Positions 34,537-44,065 of a stretch of DNA of 52,714 nucleotides are shown here, in pieces. Below the pieces are notes generated by a model. The model was not told the DNA's origin and made no database searches. It was given only the letters and a program-made list of their open reading frames with translations. How positions within the stretch are numbered: position 1 is the first letter of the stretch; every line of letters begins with the position of its first letter. The position numbers were made by a program, and so were the translations under genes. Origin of the DNA: Flavobacterium sp. (lineage in GTDB: Bacteria > Bacteroidota > Bacteroidia > Flavobacteriales > Flavobacteriaceae); the NCBI RefSeq assembly GCF_025352015.1, contig NZ_JANXUG010000097.1, positions 1 to 52,714 on the forward strand, written 5' to 3'.

Positions 34537-35592
34537 CTAAACATCATCATAATTTACGTAAATCTCTGGAGATGTTGGATGTGCCTGACATGTTAAAATT
34601 AATCCTTCGGCTATTTCGCCATCAGTCAAAATAGAATTCTTTTTCATTTTGACAGTACCTTTTGTAATTCGCGCCAAGCAGGAACTACAAATTCCACCCT
34701 GACAGGAATAAGGAGCATCAAGCCCTTGTTTTAAAGCCGCTTCGAGAACGGTTTGCTTTTGCGACATTTCAAAAGTCGTTTCTTCATCATCAACCATTAC
34801 CGTAATTTTGGTATGACCATTATGATTTTCAGCTGCAGTATTTTCGTTGGCTGTTGAGGTAGAAAACAATTCAAATTTGATATTTTTTTCAGCAACATTA
34901 TGTTCTTTTAAAACAGTAGAAACTAAATTAATCATTTCTTCGGGACCACATAAATAGAATTTATAGAATTCTTTTTCCTTGTGTTTGTTGTTTAAAACAT
35001 AATTCACAGTCGACTTGTCAATTCGTCCAAAAAGTTCGCCATCGGCTTTAGCCTGACTGAAAACATAATGAACAAAAAAGCGCCCAACATATTTGAGCTG
35101 CAATTCGTGTAACTCGTTGTTAAAAATGGTTTCATCAGGCGTTTTATTTCCGTAAACCAAAACAAATGTACTTTTTGGTTCGTTTTCTAAAACCGATTTT
35201 AAGATAGACATAACGGGTGTAATTCCGCTACCAGCAACAAATCCAGCATAGTTTTTTATACTAGAAAACGATGGCTCGAATATAAATTTTCCTTCTGGTT
35301 GACCAACTTCGAGTAAATCTCCAACCTTTAGATTTTCATTTGCAAATTTTGAAAAATGACCGTCTTTTACAGATTTAATGCAAATGCGCAATTCGCCACT
35401 AGTAGGCGAAGAGCAAATGGAATACGCACGGCGGATTTCCTGTCCGTCCAACGTTAATTTTAGGTTTACATATTGACCGGCTGTAAATTGATAAGCTGAT
35501 TTTAATTCGGCTGGAATATGGAAAGAAACCGAGATAGCTTGTGCAGTTTCGTGTTTTACTTCCTTGATTTGTAATTTATAAAAGGCAGACAT
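34537..35592 (-). CDS. Ferredoxin-NAD(P) reductase-type electron transfer protein (PaaE/HcaD-like)
   Basis: A 351-residue protein with three modules: an FAD domain with RRAYSICSSP (about 54-63), an NAD(P) domain with GSGITPVMSILKSVL (about 122-136) and YLCGPEEMI, and a C-terminal plant-type 2Fe-2S ferredoxin (about 262-350) with CQGGICSSC plus a distal Cys in LTCQAHP. This order is that of PaaE-type reductases that pass electrons from NAD(P)H to an oxygenase. No oxygenase gene is in the window, so its partner is elsewhere. It is divergent from the PadR operon. Confidence 0.9.
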   Translation of the reverse strand: MSAFYKLQIKEVKHETAQAISVSFHIPAELKSAYQFTAGQYVNLKLTLDGQEIRRAYSICSSPTSGELRICIKSVKDGHFSKFANENLKVGDLLEVGQPEGKFIFEPSFSSIKNYAGFVAGSGITPVMSILKSVLENEPKSTFVLVYGNKTPDETIFNNELHELQLKYVGRFFVHYVFSQAKADGELFGRIDKSTVNYVLNNKHKEKEFYKFYLCGPEEMINLVSTVLKEHNVAEKNIKFELFSTSTANENTAAENHNGHTKITVMVDDEETTFEMSQKQTVLEAALKQGLDAPYSCQGGICSSCLARITKGTVKMKKNSILTDGEIAEGLILTCQAHPTSPEIYVNYDDV

Positions 35593-35650
35593 GAAGTTTA
35601 ATTTTTGGTAAAGTTACTAAACCTAATACAGTTTGAAAAATTAAAATTTT

Positions 35651-35688
35651 ATACATAAGTATATTAGGCATATAGCAAACTTATGTAT
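35651..35688. promoter_or_regulatory. Palindromic operator overlapping the PadR promoter
   Basis: ATACATAAGT at 35651-35660 is the exact reverse complement of ACTTATGTAT at 35679-35688, centred 18 nt apart. An inner TATAT/ATATA pair adds symmetry. The right arm overlaps the -7 box. This is the expected place and shape for autoregulation by the PadR protein encoded next. Confidence 0.7.
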
Positions 35689-35693
35689 ATTTG
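35686..35693 (+). promoter_or_regulatory. Putative -7 box of the PadR operon
   Basis: TATATTTG fits TAnnTTTG exactly and ends 20 nt before the padR-family ATG. Three of its bases lie inside the right arm of the operator. Confidence 0.6.
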
Positions 35694-35713
35694 TTTTCTT
35701 AAAAGAGGATGAA

Positions 35714-36055
35714 ATGAAAAATTCCCAATTGTACAAAGGAAGTTTAACCACAATTATGATGAAACTTTTGGAAGAAAACGGACGCATGTATGGCTATGAA
35801 ATTACCCAAAAAGTAAAAGAAATTACCAAAGGCGAATTAAAAATAACAGAAGGCGCTCTTTATCCTGCGCTACATAAACTGGAAGCCGAAGGCGTTTTAG
35901 AAGTAGAACTAGAAAACGTAAACAATCGATTAAGAAAGTATTATAAATTAACCGAAAAAGGCACTGCCGAAACCGTAAATCGCTTGACAGAATTGGTAGA
36001 TTTTATTCGAAATATGCAGGCGTTGGTTCAACCTAAATTAAATTTTAAAATATGA
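35714..36055 (+). CDS. PadR-family transcriptional regulator
   Basis: A 113-residue winged-helix repressor. It begins KGSLTTIMMKLLEENGRMYGYEI and has the recognition region LKITEGALYPALHKLEAEGVLE, then the wing NNRLRKYYKLTEKG. The short C-terminal helix places it in subfamily 2 (no long C-terminal domain). PadR proteins of this kind usually repress an adjacent membrane-transport operon and release DNA on binding a toxic ligand. It overlaps the next gene by 4 nt (ATGA). Confidence 0.92.
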   Translation: MKNSQLYKGSLTTIMMKLLEENGRMYGYEITQKVKEITKGELKITEGALYPALHKLEAEGVLEVELENVNNRLRKYYKLTEKGTAETVNRLTELVDFIRNMQALVQPKLNFKI

Positions 36056-36651
36056 AATTATCAAATAAAGAACTTAAATTTATTGACACTTATTTAGAAA
36101 AATCGGATGTTATTTTTGTTGACCTTCGTGCTGAAATGACAGATCATATCGCAACAGGCGTTGAAGAAAAAATGGAACATGAAAAGATTGATTTTTATGA
36201 TGCTTTTAAAGAGTATATGATTAAAAACAAACGTGAACTTTTGAAATCACACAATAAAATGACCGGCCATTATTTAAATTCAATAATACAATTTTCAAAG
36301 ACATTTTATAAATCATACAATATAATTTTAGGATTATTGATTATAATAGGCTATCGTTATTTCAACGAAGACAGTATATTAAAGACAATTCATCAAGCAT
36401 TATTTTTAACAATTATTAGTTTTAGTGTCCTTCAAGTAGTAGTAAATCTTGTCATTAGAAAACGTTATTTCTACCTTGAAAAAACATCAATTATTCTTGT
36501 TGTAATTTATTATTTAGATCTTTTTATTAATGGTTTTTACAAAGATTTCTTTGGAAATTATATAACTGTTGGCGTAACTTTTTTTTTATATGTTACATTT
36601 ATTATTCATTATTTTTTTACAATAAAAAAATTTAGAATTCAATATTTGTAA
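36052..36651 (+). CDS. PadR-linked four-TM membrane protein
   Basis: A 199-residue protein with an N-terminal soluble helical part (about 1-85) of the kind ELKFIDTYLEKSDVIFVDLRAEMTDHIAT, then VEEKME, and four membrane helices (about 92-110, 118-135, 146-163, 172-192). Small N-terminal domains of this type are often encoded next to PadR regulators (HAAS-like), which suggests a sensor or partner for the following transporter. No catalytic motif. Function inferred only from context. Confidence 0.65.
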   Translation: MKLSNKELKFIDTYLEKSDVIFVDLRAEMTDHIATGVEEKMEHEKIDFYDAFKEYMIKNKRELLKSHNKMTGHYLNSIIQFSKTFYKSYNIILGLLIIIGYRYFNEDSILKTIHQALFLTIISFSVLQVVVNLVIRKRYFYLEKTSIILVVIYYLDLFINGFYKDFFGNYITVGVTFFLYVTFIIHYFFTIKKFRIQYL

Positions 36652-36698
36652 CATTTTTCTATCTTTCAAAACTAATTCAGTAACTAAAATCAATACTT

Positions 36699-38168
36699 AT
36701 GTTCAAACAGTTCATCAAACTCGAGTGGAAATCTTTTTTACGCTCGGCTTCGTTTGCCACAAATTTAGCATTGAAAATCGTAATGGGGTTTGTTGCACTT
36801 TATTTCATGGTTGTTTTTACTGCAGCCGGAGTTGGCGTTTTCTTTTTGCTCAAAGAAGACATGCATTTAGACCCGCTGGCAACGGTCAATAAATTTTTGA
36901 TTTATTACTTGTTTGTCGATTTGGTGATTAGGTATTTTTTTCAAAAAATGCCCGTGACAAATATTAGACCTTTATTGACTTTACCTATAAAAAGAAAAAC
37001 GATTGTTCATTTTTCATTAGCAAAGACAGCCATTTCATTTTTTAATATCCTGCATGTTTTTTTCTTTCTGCCTTTTACGGTTGTATTGTTTACTCACGGC
37101 TATGGTTTTCTGGTTGTTTTTTGGCTTTTTGGCATTGCCGCATTAATTTATACCAATAATTTTATCAATGTTTTCATCAATAATAAAGACAGTGTTTTTT
37201 ATGGTTTATTGGCAGTTGTGGCAAGTTTAGGCACAGCGCAGTATTACCATGTTTTTGATATTACAAACTACACACAACCATTCTTCGCGGGAATGTACAC
37301 TACAAATTATTTGTTTTTAGTTCCTATACTTTTGGCAATTATTACCTATTATTTATCCTTTGATTATTTCAAAAAGAACTTAAATTTAGATACTGGTTTG
37401 GCAAAAAAAAGCGATCAAGCCAAAACAGAAAACTTTACTTGGTTAAACCAATTTGGTACACTTGGAACATTTCTCAAAAACGATATCAAGCTTTTGAAAA
37501 GAAACAAGCGCTCACGAACCACCGTCTTAATGAGTTTTTTGTTCATTTTTTACGGATTATTATTTTTTACTAATTCAATCGAGGCATATAACAATCCAGC
37601 CATGCACGTTTTTGCTGGTATATTTGTTTCAGGCGGATTTTTATTCACCTTCGGACAATTTGTCCCTAGTTGGGACAGCGCTTATTATCAACTGATTATG
37701 AGCCAAAACATTCAATATAAGGATTACATCAGTTCAAAATGGTGGTTGATGGTTATTGCTACCGTAATATCCACAGTAATTGCTTCTTTTTATTTATATT
37801 TTGGTTGGCAAACGTATATGTTAATTGTAGTTGGAGCCATTTATAATATTGGAGTCAACTCGCATTTAGTCATGCTTGGTGGCGCTTTTGTTAAAACCCC
37901 AATTGATTTGACTTTGGCAAAAAAAGCTTTTGGTGACAAGCAAGCCTTTAATGTAAAAACGATGTTGATTTCGATTCCTAAACTAGCTGTACCAATGATT
38001 TTATATGCAGCAGGTTATTCCTTTTTTTCAGCAAATGTTGGATTTCTATTTGTTGCCATAGCTGGAATTTGTGGTTTTACTTTCAGAAATAAAGTATTTG
38101 CCATAATTGAAAAAATCTATAAAACCGAAAAATACGCAACTATTGAAGCATACAAACAGAAAAATTAA
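36699..38168 (+). CDS. DUF5687-like ABC transporter permease
   Basis: A 489-residue polytopic membrane protein with about twelve helices in two halves. It begins FKQFIKLEWKSFLRSASFATNLALK and contains NIRPLLTLPIKRKTIVHF, LFTNSIEAYNNPAMHVFAGIFVSGGF and YYQLIMSQNIQYKDYISSKW. The family DUF5687 (from memory) is the Bacteroidota permease partner of an adjacent ABC ATPase, present here 21 nt downstream. Together they form an ABC-2-like exporter. Substrate unknown; PadR control suggests a toxic lipid- or antibiotic-like compound. Confidence 0.8.
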   Translation: MFKQFIKLEWKSFLRSASFATNLALKIVMGFVALYFMVVFTAAGVGVFFLLKEDMHLDPLATVNKFLIYYLFVDLVIRYFFQKMPVTNIRPLLTLPIKRKTIVHFSLAKTAISFFNILHVFFFLPFTVVLFTHGYGFLVVFWLFGIAALIYTNNFINVFINNKDSVFYGLLAVVASLGTAQYYHVFDITNYTQPFFAGMYTTNYLFLVPILLAIITYYLSFDYFKKNLNLDTGLAKKSDQAKTENFTWLNQFGTLGTFLKNDIKLLKRNKRSRTTVLMSFLFIFYGLLFFTNSIEAYNNPAMHVFAGIFVSGGFLFTFGQFVPSWDSAYYQLIMSQNIQYKDYISSKWWLMVIATVISTVIASFYLYFGWQTYMLIVVGAIYNIGVNSHLVMLGGAFVKTPIDLTLAKKAFGDKQAFNVKTMLISIPKLAVPMILYAAGYSFFSANVGFLFVAIAGICGFTFRNKVFAIIEKIYKTEKYATIEAYKQKN

Positions 38169-38189
38169 ATTTAAACATACTATAAAATC

Positions 38190-38888
38190 ATGATACAAGT
38201 AAATAATTTAACCAAAAGATACAATTTAGGAAAAATGGTTTTAAACATACCAAACCTAGAAATTCCAAAAGGACAAAGCTTTGGACTGGTAGGTAATAAC
38301 GGCGCGGGGAAAACCACTTTTTTTAGTTTACTTTTAGATTTAATTCAGCCAAGTACTGGTCATATTTTTAACAATGAAATTCAAGTAGATAAGAGCGAAG
38401 CTTGGAAGCCTTTAACGGCAGCATTTATTGATGAGAGTTTTTTGATTGGGTATTTAACTGCCGAAGAATATTTCTATTTTATTGGTGATTTACGAGGTCA
38501 AAACAAAGCAGATGTTGATGCGCTACTGGCAAAACATAACGATTTTTTTAACGGAGAAATTTTAAACAGCAAAAAATATTTAAGAGATTTATCCAAAGGA
38601 AACATGAAAAAAGTTGGAATCATAGCCACACTTATAGGAAATCCGGAAGTGATTATTTTAGACGAACCTTTTGCCAATTTAGATCCAACAACAGTAAATA
38701 GATTAAAGAAAATCATCAAAGAGTTAGCCGATAATCCTAATGTGACTATTTTGGTTTCTTCGCACGATTTAGTGCACACCGTTGAAGTTTGTGATAGAAT
38801 TGTTGCTTTGCATTTGGGCGAAGTGGTAAAAGACATTCAAACTTCACCAGAAACATTAAAAGAGCTAGAAGCATTTTTTGCAGTCTAA
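38190..38888 (+). CDS. ABC transporter ATP-binding protein
   Basis: A 232-residue ATPase. Walker A GNNGAGKTT is at about residues 36-44, Walker B VIILDEPFANLDP at about 154-166, and the switch His in VSSHDLVH. The signature motif is LSKGNMKK in place of LSGGQ, seen in many ABC-2/export-type ATPases. It drives the DUF5687-like permease. It ends shortly before the sprE/porW start. Confidence 0.92.
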   Translation: MIQVNNLTKRYNLGKMVLNIPNLEIPKGQSFGLVGNNGAGKTTFFSLLLDLIQPSTGHIFNNEIQVDKSEAWKPLTAAFIDESFLIGYLTAEEYFYFIGDLRGQNKADVDALLAKHNDFFNGEILNSKKYLRDLSKGNMKKVGIIATLIGNPEVIILDEPFANLDPTTVNRLKKIIKELADNPNVTILVSSHDLVHTVEVCDRIVALHLGEVVKDIQTSPETLKELEAFFAV

Positions 38889-38949
38889 TTTTTTGCTATA
38901 TCAAAAAGAAACGTATTTTTACCCGTTAGTTATACTATTTATAACTTTT

Positions 38950-41814
38950 ATGCGTTACATCATTAAACGTTTTGCTTTGAAAACCAATACCATTAAATAC
39001 TTCATCTTTTCGGGATTATTGATTTTGTTGATAGCATGTTCTACCAAAAGAAACACATGGCTTTCTAGAAATTCGCACGCCTTGAGTACTAAAGACAACA
39101 TCTTATATAATGGCGGAACTGCATTAAATAAAGGAATCATTGAAGTTAAACTTCAAAATATAGATAATTTTTGGGAAATTCTTCCTGTTGAAAGAATGCA
39201 AATCAAGGCGGATAATTTAGCGCCTGGCAACACTACAAACGCCAACTTTGATAAAGCAGAAACCAAGTCTACCAAAGCTATTCAAAAACATTCCATGAAC
39301 ATCAATGGTTCAGAAAAAAACCCACAAATGGATGAAGCCTACCTGATGCTTGGCAAAGCACGTTACTATGATCAAAGATTTGTACCAGCTTTAGATGCAT
39401 TCAATTATGTTTTGAATAAATCTCCCGAGAGCGACAAAATATATGAAGTAAAAATTTGGAGAGAAAAAACCAATATGCGTCTGGATAATGATGCTTTGGC
39501 GGTTAATAATCTTCGGAAATTATTGAAAGAAATCAAATTTAAAAATCAAATTTTTGCTGATGCAAATGCTACTTTGGCCCAAGCATTTATCAATTTGCAA
39601 GAAAAAGACAGCGCAGTTACAAAACTTAAAATTGCAAAAAAATTCACGAAATCTAATGAAGAAGTTTCTCGCTACAATTACATTTTAGGACAATTGTATG
39701 AACAATTAGGTTACAAAGACAGTGCTAATGCAAGCTACCAATCGGTAATTGATATGCATAGAAAAGCGGCAAGACAATATATAATTCACGCTCATGTTAG
39801 ACAGGCCAGTCAATTTGATTATAAAAAAGGAGATACGATTGCATTTCTAAAAAAATATAATGATTTATTAAAAGATAGAGAAAACAGACCTTTCCTAGAT
39901 GTTTTACATCATCAACTTGCTATATTTCGTGAAAAAACAAACAATAGGTTATTGGCCAAAAAAGAGTACAACCTCTCTTTAAAAAAGAAAACACAAGATA
40001 CTTATCTTATTGCATCAAATTATAGAAACCTTGCCGACATTTGTTTTATCGAATCAAAATTTGTTAATGCGGGTAAATATTTCGACAGTACTTTGGTTCA
40101 GTTAAAACCAAGAACGCGCGAGTATAATTTGATAAAAAAGAAAAGAGAAAACCTAGACGATGTTATAAAATATGAAGCAATAGCGCAATCCAACGACAGT
40201 ATTATTTCTATTTACAATATGTCAAGTTCAGAAAAGACAGTCTATTTTGAAAAGTATATTGTAAAGCTTAAAAAAGAGGAAGAAATCAAGAAAAAATTAG
40301 CCGAGAAAGCAGCTATCATAAAAGTAAATCAAGAAAAGAACAACGGTGATATTAACTCCAAAGATGGCGTTGGTTCAAGTGCAATTAAACCGAAAATAGA
40401 ACCGAAAGTTAATAGCGATATTGCATCAGCGGGAGCAGGGTCTTTTTACTTTTATAATCCTTCAACGGTGGCTTACGGTAAAGCAGAATTCACAAAAATT
40501 TGGGGCAAAAGAGCCTTGCAAGATAATTGGCGCGTGGCATCAATCACAGAAAAAAACAGCTTGAAAGGCACCGATTCAGAGGTAAAAGATTCAGAAAATG
40601 ATAAGGATTTTAAAGATATCAAAGTTGTTGACGATAAATATACAGCTGATTACTATAGAAATCAGCTGCCCAATTCAAAGAAAGTTATAGATAGCTTAAG
40701 TAAAGAAAGAAATTTTGCCAATTATCAATTGGGTATAATCTATAAAGAAAAGTTTAAAGAATTTCAATTGGCAGTAAATCGATTCGAAAAATTACTAAAA
40801 GATAATCCCGAAGAAAGATTGGTTTTGCCATCAATGTATAATTTGTATAAACTTTTTGAAGTTTTGGATAAAGAAAAAGCCGAATCCATAAAAGCGAGTA
40901 TCATCAGGGAATACCCAAATTCTAGATATGCTCAAATTTTACAAAATCCATCAAGTGAAATTGAAGTAGCAAGCGATTCGCCTAACGCGGTTTATGTAAA
41001 TATTTATAAACAATATAAAAACAGAGAATACAAAGCCGTTTTAACTGCAACCAATAATGCCATAAACCGGTTTACAGGAGACGAAATAGTTCCAAAATTT
41101 GAATTATTAAAAGCCAATGTAATAGGTAAATTAAGCGGTCTTTCGGAATATAAAACAGCACTCAATTTTGTGGCGCTTACTTATCCTAATGTAGAAGAAG
41201 GCAAAAAAGCAGAAAAAATGATAGCTGTAGATTTACCAAAACTAGAAGCATTACAATTATCAAAAGCTAGTTCAAAAAATTGGAAAGTGTTATATAGTAG
41301 TAAAGATTTAGATGAAGCGGTTACAAAAGCACTTCGAGATAAAATTCAAAAATTTATTACTGACAGAAATTTGACAAAACTTTCTATTTCTTCAGATATT
41401 TATACTATGACTGATAATTTTGTGGTAATTCATGGAATGACTTCAGAGGATTTAGCCAAAGGTGTTGCCACGGTTTTAAAAGAATTTAAGGAATACAAAG
41501 TTCAAGAAACACCGATAATTATTTCGACCGAAAATTATACAGTGGTTCAAATAAAAAAGAATTTGGCTGATTATTTATCTGGAAATATCCTCGCAGATGC
41601 TCCGCAACCCAGTTGGGATGGCACTTTAGATAAAGCCCCAGAATCACAACAACCAAAACCACCCGTTCCGACAAATAATAATCAACAAACGGGACAGCAA
41701 CCTACGCAAGATTTAAAAAACAATGCTAAAGGAAGAGAAGAACCATCAGGAGGACAAGAATACGGACCACCACCATCACCTGGAAGTATAGACAAACCTG
41801 AAAAAAAAGGATAA
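38950..41814 (+). CDS. sprE: SprE/PorW-like gliding and type IX secretion lipoprotein
   Basis: A 954-residue lipoprotein with TPR repeats, like SprE (PorW), needed for T9SS function and gliding. The lipoprotein signal ends SGLLILLIACSTKRN (Cys30), followed by RNSHALSTKDNILYNGG. TPR-like helices include MLGKARYYDQRFVPALDAFN and LGQLYEQLGYKDSANASYQ. The middle part has SGAGSFYFYNPSTVAYGKAEF-like residues, and the C-terminal tail is rich in Pro/Gln (from about 895). An upstream in-frame ATG would overlap the ABC gene; I chose the ATG giving a proper signal peptide. The bactofilin and ATP synthase genes that follow keep the usual flavobacterial order. Confidence 0.85.
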   Translation: MRYIIKRFALKTNTIKYFIFSGLLILLIACSTKRNTWLSRNSHALSTKDNILYNGGTALNKGIIEVKLQNIDNFWEILPVERMQIKADNLAPGNTTNANFDKAETKSTKAIQKHSMNINGSEKNPQMDEAYLMLGKARYYDQRFVPALDAFNYVLNKSPESDKIYEVKIWREKTNMRLDNDALAVNNLRKLLKEIKFKNQIFADANATLAQAFINLQEKDSAVTKLKIAKKFTKSNEEVSRYNYILGQLYEQLGYKDSANASYQSVIDMHRKAARQYIIHAHVRQASQFDYKKGDTIAFLKKYNDLLKDRENRPFLDVLHHQLAIFREKTNNRLLAKKEYNLSLKKKTQDTYLIASNYRNLADICFIESKFVNAGKYFDSTLVQLKPRTREYNLIKKKRENLDDVIKYEAIAQSNDSIISIYNMSSSEKTVYFEKYIVKLKKEEEIKKKLAEKAAIIKVNQEKNNGDINSKDGVGSSAIKPKIEPKVNSDIASAGAGSFYFYNPSTVAYGKAEFTKIWGKRALQDNWRVASITEKNSLKGTDSEVKDSENDKDFKDIKVVDDKYTADYYRNQLPNSKKVIDSLSKERNFANYQLGIIYKEKFKEFQLAVNRFEKLLKDNPEERLVLPSMYNLYKLFEVLDKEKAESIKASIIREYPNSRYAQILQNPSSEIEVASDSPNAVYVNIYKQYKNREYKAVLTATNNAINRFTGDEIVPKFELLKANVIGKLSGLSEYKTALNFVALTYPNVEEGKKAEKMIAVDLPKLEALQLSKASSKNWKVLYSSKDLDEAVTKALRDKIQKFITDRNLTKLSISSDIYTMTDNFVVIHGMTSEDLAKGVATVLKEFKEYKVQETPIIISTENYTVVQIKKNLADYLSGNILADAPQPSWDGTLDKAPESQQPKPPVPTNNNQQTGQQPTQDLKNNAKGREEPSGGQEYGPPPSPGSIDKPEKKG

Positions 41815-41817
41815 TAA

Positions 41818-42225
41818 ATGTTTGAAAAAAGTCCAAAATCGTATACAGATCTTTTAGGGAAAACCAACAGAATTGTTGAAGGAAGTTCTATTCTTGGCGA
41901 TATTATTTCACCATCAGATTTTCGTTTGGACGGTCATTTGATTGGGAACTTTCAATCCAAAGGAAAAATTGTTATTGGTCCAGCAGGAAGTGTAAAAGGT
42001 GACATTATATGCAAAAATGCTGATATCGAAGGCAAGTTTGAAGGCAAAATACAAGTACAAGAAATTCTGAATGTAAAATCGAAATCACACATCATTGGAG
42101 AAGTAATTTGCGGAAAACTTTCGGTTGAACCTGGTGCCGAATTTAGCGCTTCGTGTATAATGAAACCGCACGTAAAAAACATGATTACCGATGGAAGACC
42201 AACAGAAGAACAAACAGCGTCGTAA
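41818..42225 (+). CDS. Bactofilin (polymer-forming cytoskeletal protein)
   Basis: A 135-residue bactofilin (DUF583). The core is a beta-helix with a repeated six-residue turn pattern: EGSSILGDIISPSDFRLDGHLIGNF, IVIGPAGSVKGDIICKNADIEGKFEG, SHIIGEVICGKLSVEPGAEF. It forms filaments that mark cell shape or envelope sites. It starts 3 nt after the sprE stop and overlaps the next gene by 35 nt, so it is part of the sprE-atp transcript. Confidence 0.92.
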   Translation: MFEKSPKSYTDLLGKTNRIVEGSSILGDIISPSDFRLDGHLIGNFQSKGKIVIGPAGSVKGDIICKNADIEGKFEGKIQVQEILNVKSKSHIIGEVICGKLSVEPGAEFSASCIMKPHVKNMITDGRPTEEQTAS

Positions 42226-42427
42226 TAAATGGTTAGCACTTATTAATATCCCCATCCAAATGGGAGTTATCGTTTTTTTGTTTTCCCAACTTGGTTATTG
42301 GCTCGACGGTAAATACCACAACAAACATAATGTGTATGTAAAAGTTTTAACTTTAGTTGGTGTTGCAATTTCTTTTTATAACATCGCTAGACAATTGAAA
42401 GAAATTAATAAATCTGAAGAAGAATAA
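42191..42427 (+). CDS. AtpZ/AtpI-family protein
   Basis: A 78-residue protein with a basic start and two membrane helices (about 18-34 and 46-62): NIPIQMGVIVFLFSQLGYWLDGKY, then YVKVLTLVGVAISFYNIARQL. The GYWLDxK hairpin with Gly-x-x-x-Asp is the AtpZ/AtpI pattern; these small proteins help c-ring assembly or Mg2+ supply for the F0 part. Its start lies inside the bactofilin gene and its stop overlaps the next start (ATGA-like). Confidence 0.85.
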   Translation: MEDQQKNKQRRNKWLALINIPIQMGVIVFLFSQLGYWLDGKYHNKHNVYVKVLTLVGVAISFYNIARQLKEINKSEEE

Positions 42428-42825
42428 TGAATTTCAAAAAATACACTTCACTCTTTATAGTTTTTATTGCAGCGATAGGTGGACTTATCGTTCATAAAGC
42501 AGTAACGCATTTCATTATTCCTGCAGCATATGAAGACCACTTTGTATATTCAACACCCGTGCTCTATAGTTTTTTTATGCTTTTTTCATTAATAATTGTT
42601 TTTATACTAATGAAAGTCAAAGAAGTAATGATAAATTCGGTGGGCTATGCTTTTTTTGCTTTCACCACTTTAAAGATGGCAATGGCTTACTTGCTTTTGC
42701 GACCAATTATCCAAACACACCTTCCAAAAACACCAGCAGAAAAAATGAACTTTTTTGTCGTGTTTATTTACTTTTTAGCAATAGAAACGATTCTAACCAT
42801 CAGAATTTTAAACAATAAGCAATAA
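42427..42825 (+). CDS. DUF6168-like membrane protein of the atp operon
   Basis: A 132-residue protein with four hydrophobic helices (about 5-25, 46-62, 70-90, 103-125). It matches a flavobacterial family (DUF6168, from memory) always placed between atpZ/I and atpB, and may play the role of the second AtpI-like factor. No catalytic motif. Two conserved prolines and TTLKMAMAYLLL stand out. The start overlaps the atpZ/I stop by one base. Confidence 0.72.
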   Translation: MNFKKYTSLFIVFIAAIGGLIVHKAVTHFIIPAAYEDHFVYSTPVLYSFFMLFSLIIVFILMKVKEVMINSVGYAFFAFTTLKMAMAYLLLRPIIQTHLPKTPAEKMNFFVVFIYFLAIETILTIRILNNKQ

Positions 42826-42893
42826 ATTGTTTTAGAATCGATAATTCCGTCAAAAAAATTAAAACTTATACTTTTTAATATTAATTAAAAGTG

Positions 42894-42901
42894 TACTTTT
42901 G
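42894..42901 (+). promoter_or_regulatory. Putative -7 box before atpB
   Basis: TACTTTTG fits TAnnTTTG in the 115-nt gap before atpB, about 40 nt from the start. It would give the ATP synthase genes their own promoter in addition to read-through from sprE/bactofilin. Confidence 0.5.
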
Positions 42902-42940
42902 CACCAAATTTCAGAAATAAAATTTAGATAAATCATAGTT

Positions 42941-44065
42941 ATGATGTTTTCGAAAAAATCATTCCTCTTTAGCATAGTCGCGTTTATGGTTTTTTTACCT
43001 GCGGTTGTATTGGCAAATACTGCTGAAACAGCTACAGTAAAAGCTGAAAATAAAGACCCAAAAGCTGAAATCAAAGCTCAAATAGAAGAAGTAAAAAACC
43101 ATCACGTTTTAGACGCGCACAGTTTTACTTTTTTTGGCGATGCAGCAACCGGAAAAGAATATGGCTTCGCACTGCCAATTATACTGTGGGACAAAGGTCT
43201 TCATGTATTTTCCTCTTCAAAATTTGATGATGGAAAAATCGCAGAGGCTGATGGGAATTTCTATGTTTTACACCACGAAAAAATCTACAAAACAGCTGCT
43301 TCGGGATACCTTTCTATGAAAGAAGGGGCTGGTTCTTCTGGTGAAGAACATCATCCGATTAATTTTGCACCTTTAGACTTTTCAATCACTAAAGGAGTCT
43401 TTACAATGCTGGTTATTGCGCTTTTAATGTTCTTATTATTTAGAAGTTTAGGAAATTCCTATTCTAAAAATGGCGGTGTAGCTGTTGGAGCTGGAAGATT
43501 TTTTGAACCTATTGTATTGTTCATCCGTGACGAAATTGCAATTCCTAATATTGGAGAAAGACACTATAAAAAATACATGAGTCATTTATTGACTGTATTT
43601 TTCTTCATTTGGTTTTTGAATGTGGTTGGTATGACGCCATTCGGAATCAATGTTACGGGTAATATTTCTGTAACTTTTGGATTGGCAATCATCACCTTTA
43701 TCATTACAACCTTTACCGCCAAGAAAGATTATTGGATGCACATTTTCTGGATGCCAGGAGTGCCAGTTCCAATGAAATTTATTTTGGCACCCATTGAACT
43801 TATTGGAGCTATCATCAAGCCGTTTTCCTTAATGATTCGTTTGTACGCCAATATGTTTGCTGGTCACCTCGTTTTGATGAGTTTGATAGGAATGATGTTT
43901 GTTTTCAAAAGCTGGATAGGAAGCCCTCTGACATTCGGATTATCCTTTATCATTTCCCTTATTGAAATATTGGTAACGCTTTTACAGGCTTATATCTTTA
44001 CTATGTTGACCGCTTTATACTTTGGATCGGCTGTTGAAGAACACCACCACGAGGAAGCACATTAA
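42941..44065 (+). CDS. atpB: ATP synthase F0 subunit a
   Basis: A 374-residue a-subunit with a long N-terminal extension usual in Bacteroidota: a signal-like hydrophobic stretch (residues 5-25, ending VVLANTAE) and a His/Glu-rich outer domain. The core begins near 155. The essential Arg lies in SLMIRLYANMFAGHLVLM, and the last helix ends VEEHHHEEAH. Subunit a forms the proton half-channels against the c ring. The C-terminal His-rich tail is unusual but common in flavobacteria. Confidence 0.95.
   Translation: MMFSKKSFLFSIVAFMVFLPAVVLANTAETATVKAENKDPKAEIKAQIEEVKNHHVLDAHSFTFFGDAATGKEYGFALPIILWDKGLHVFSSSKFDDGKIAEADGNFYVLHHEKIYKTAASGYLSMKEGAGSSGEEHHPINFAPLDFSITKGVFTMLVIALLMFLLFRSLGNSYSKNGGVAVGAGRFFEPIVLFIRDEIAIPNIGERHYKKYMSHLLTVFFFIWFLNVVGMTPFGINVTGNISVTFGLAIITFIITTFTAKKDYWMHIFWMPGVPVPMKFILAPIELIGAIIKPFSLMIRLYANMFAGHLVLMSLIGMMFVFKSWIGSPLTFGLSFIISLIEILVTLLQAYIFTMLTALYFGSAVEEHHHEEAH

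Noticed and set aside
38878..38949. Longer SprE/PorW start overlapping the ABC ATPase gene
   Set aside because: The later ATG gives a proper lipoprotein signal; the longer form would bury it after 24 extra residues.
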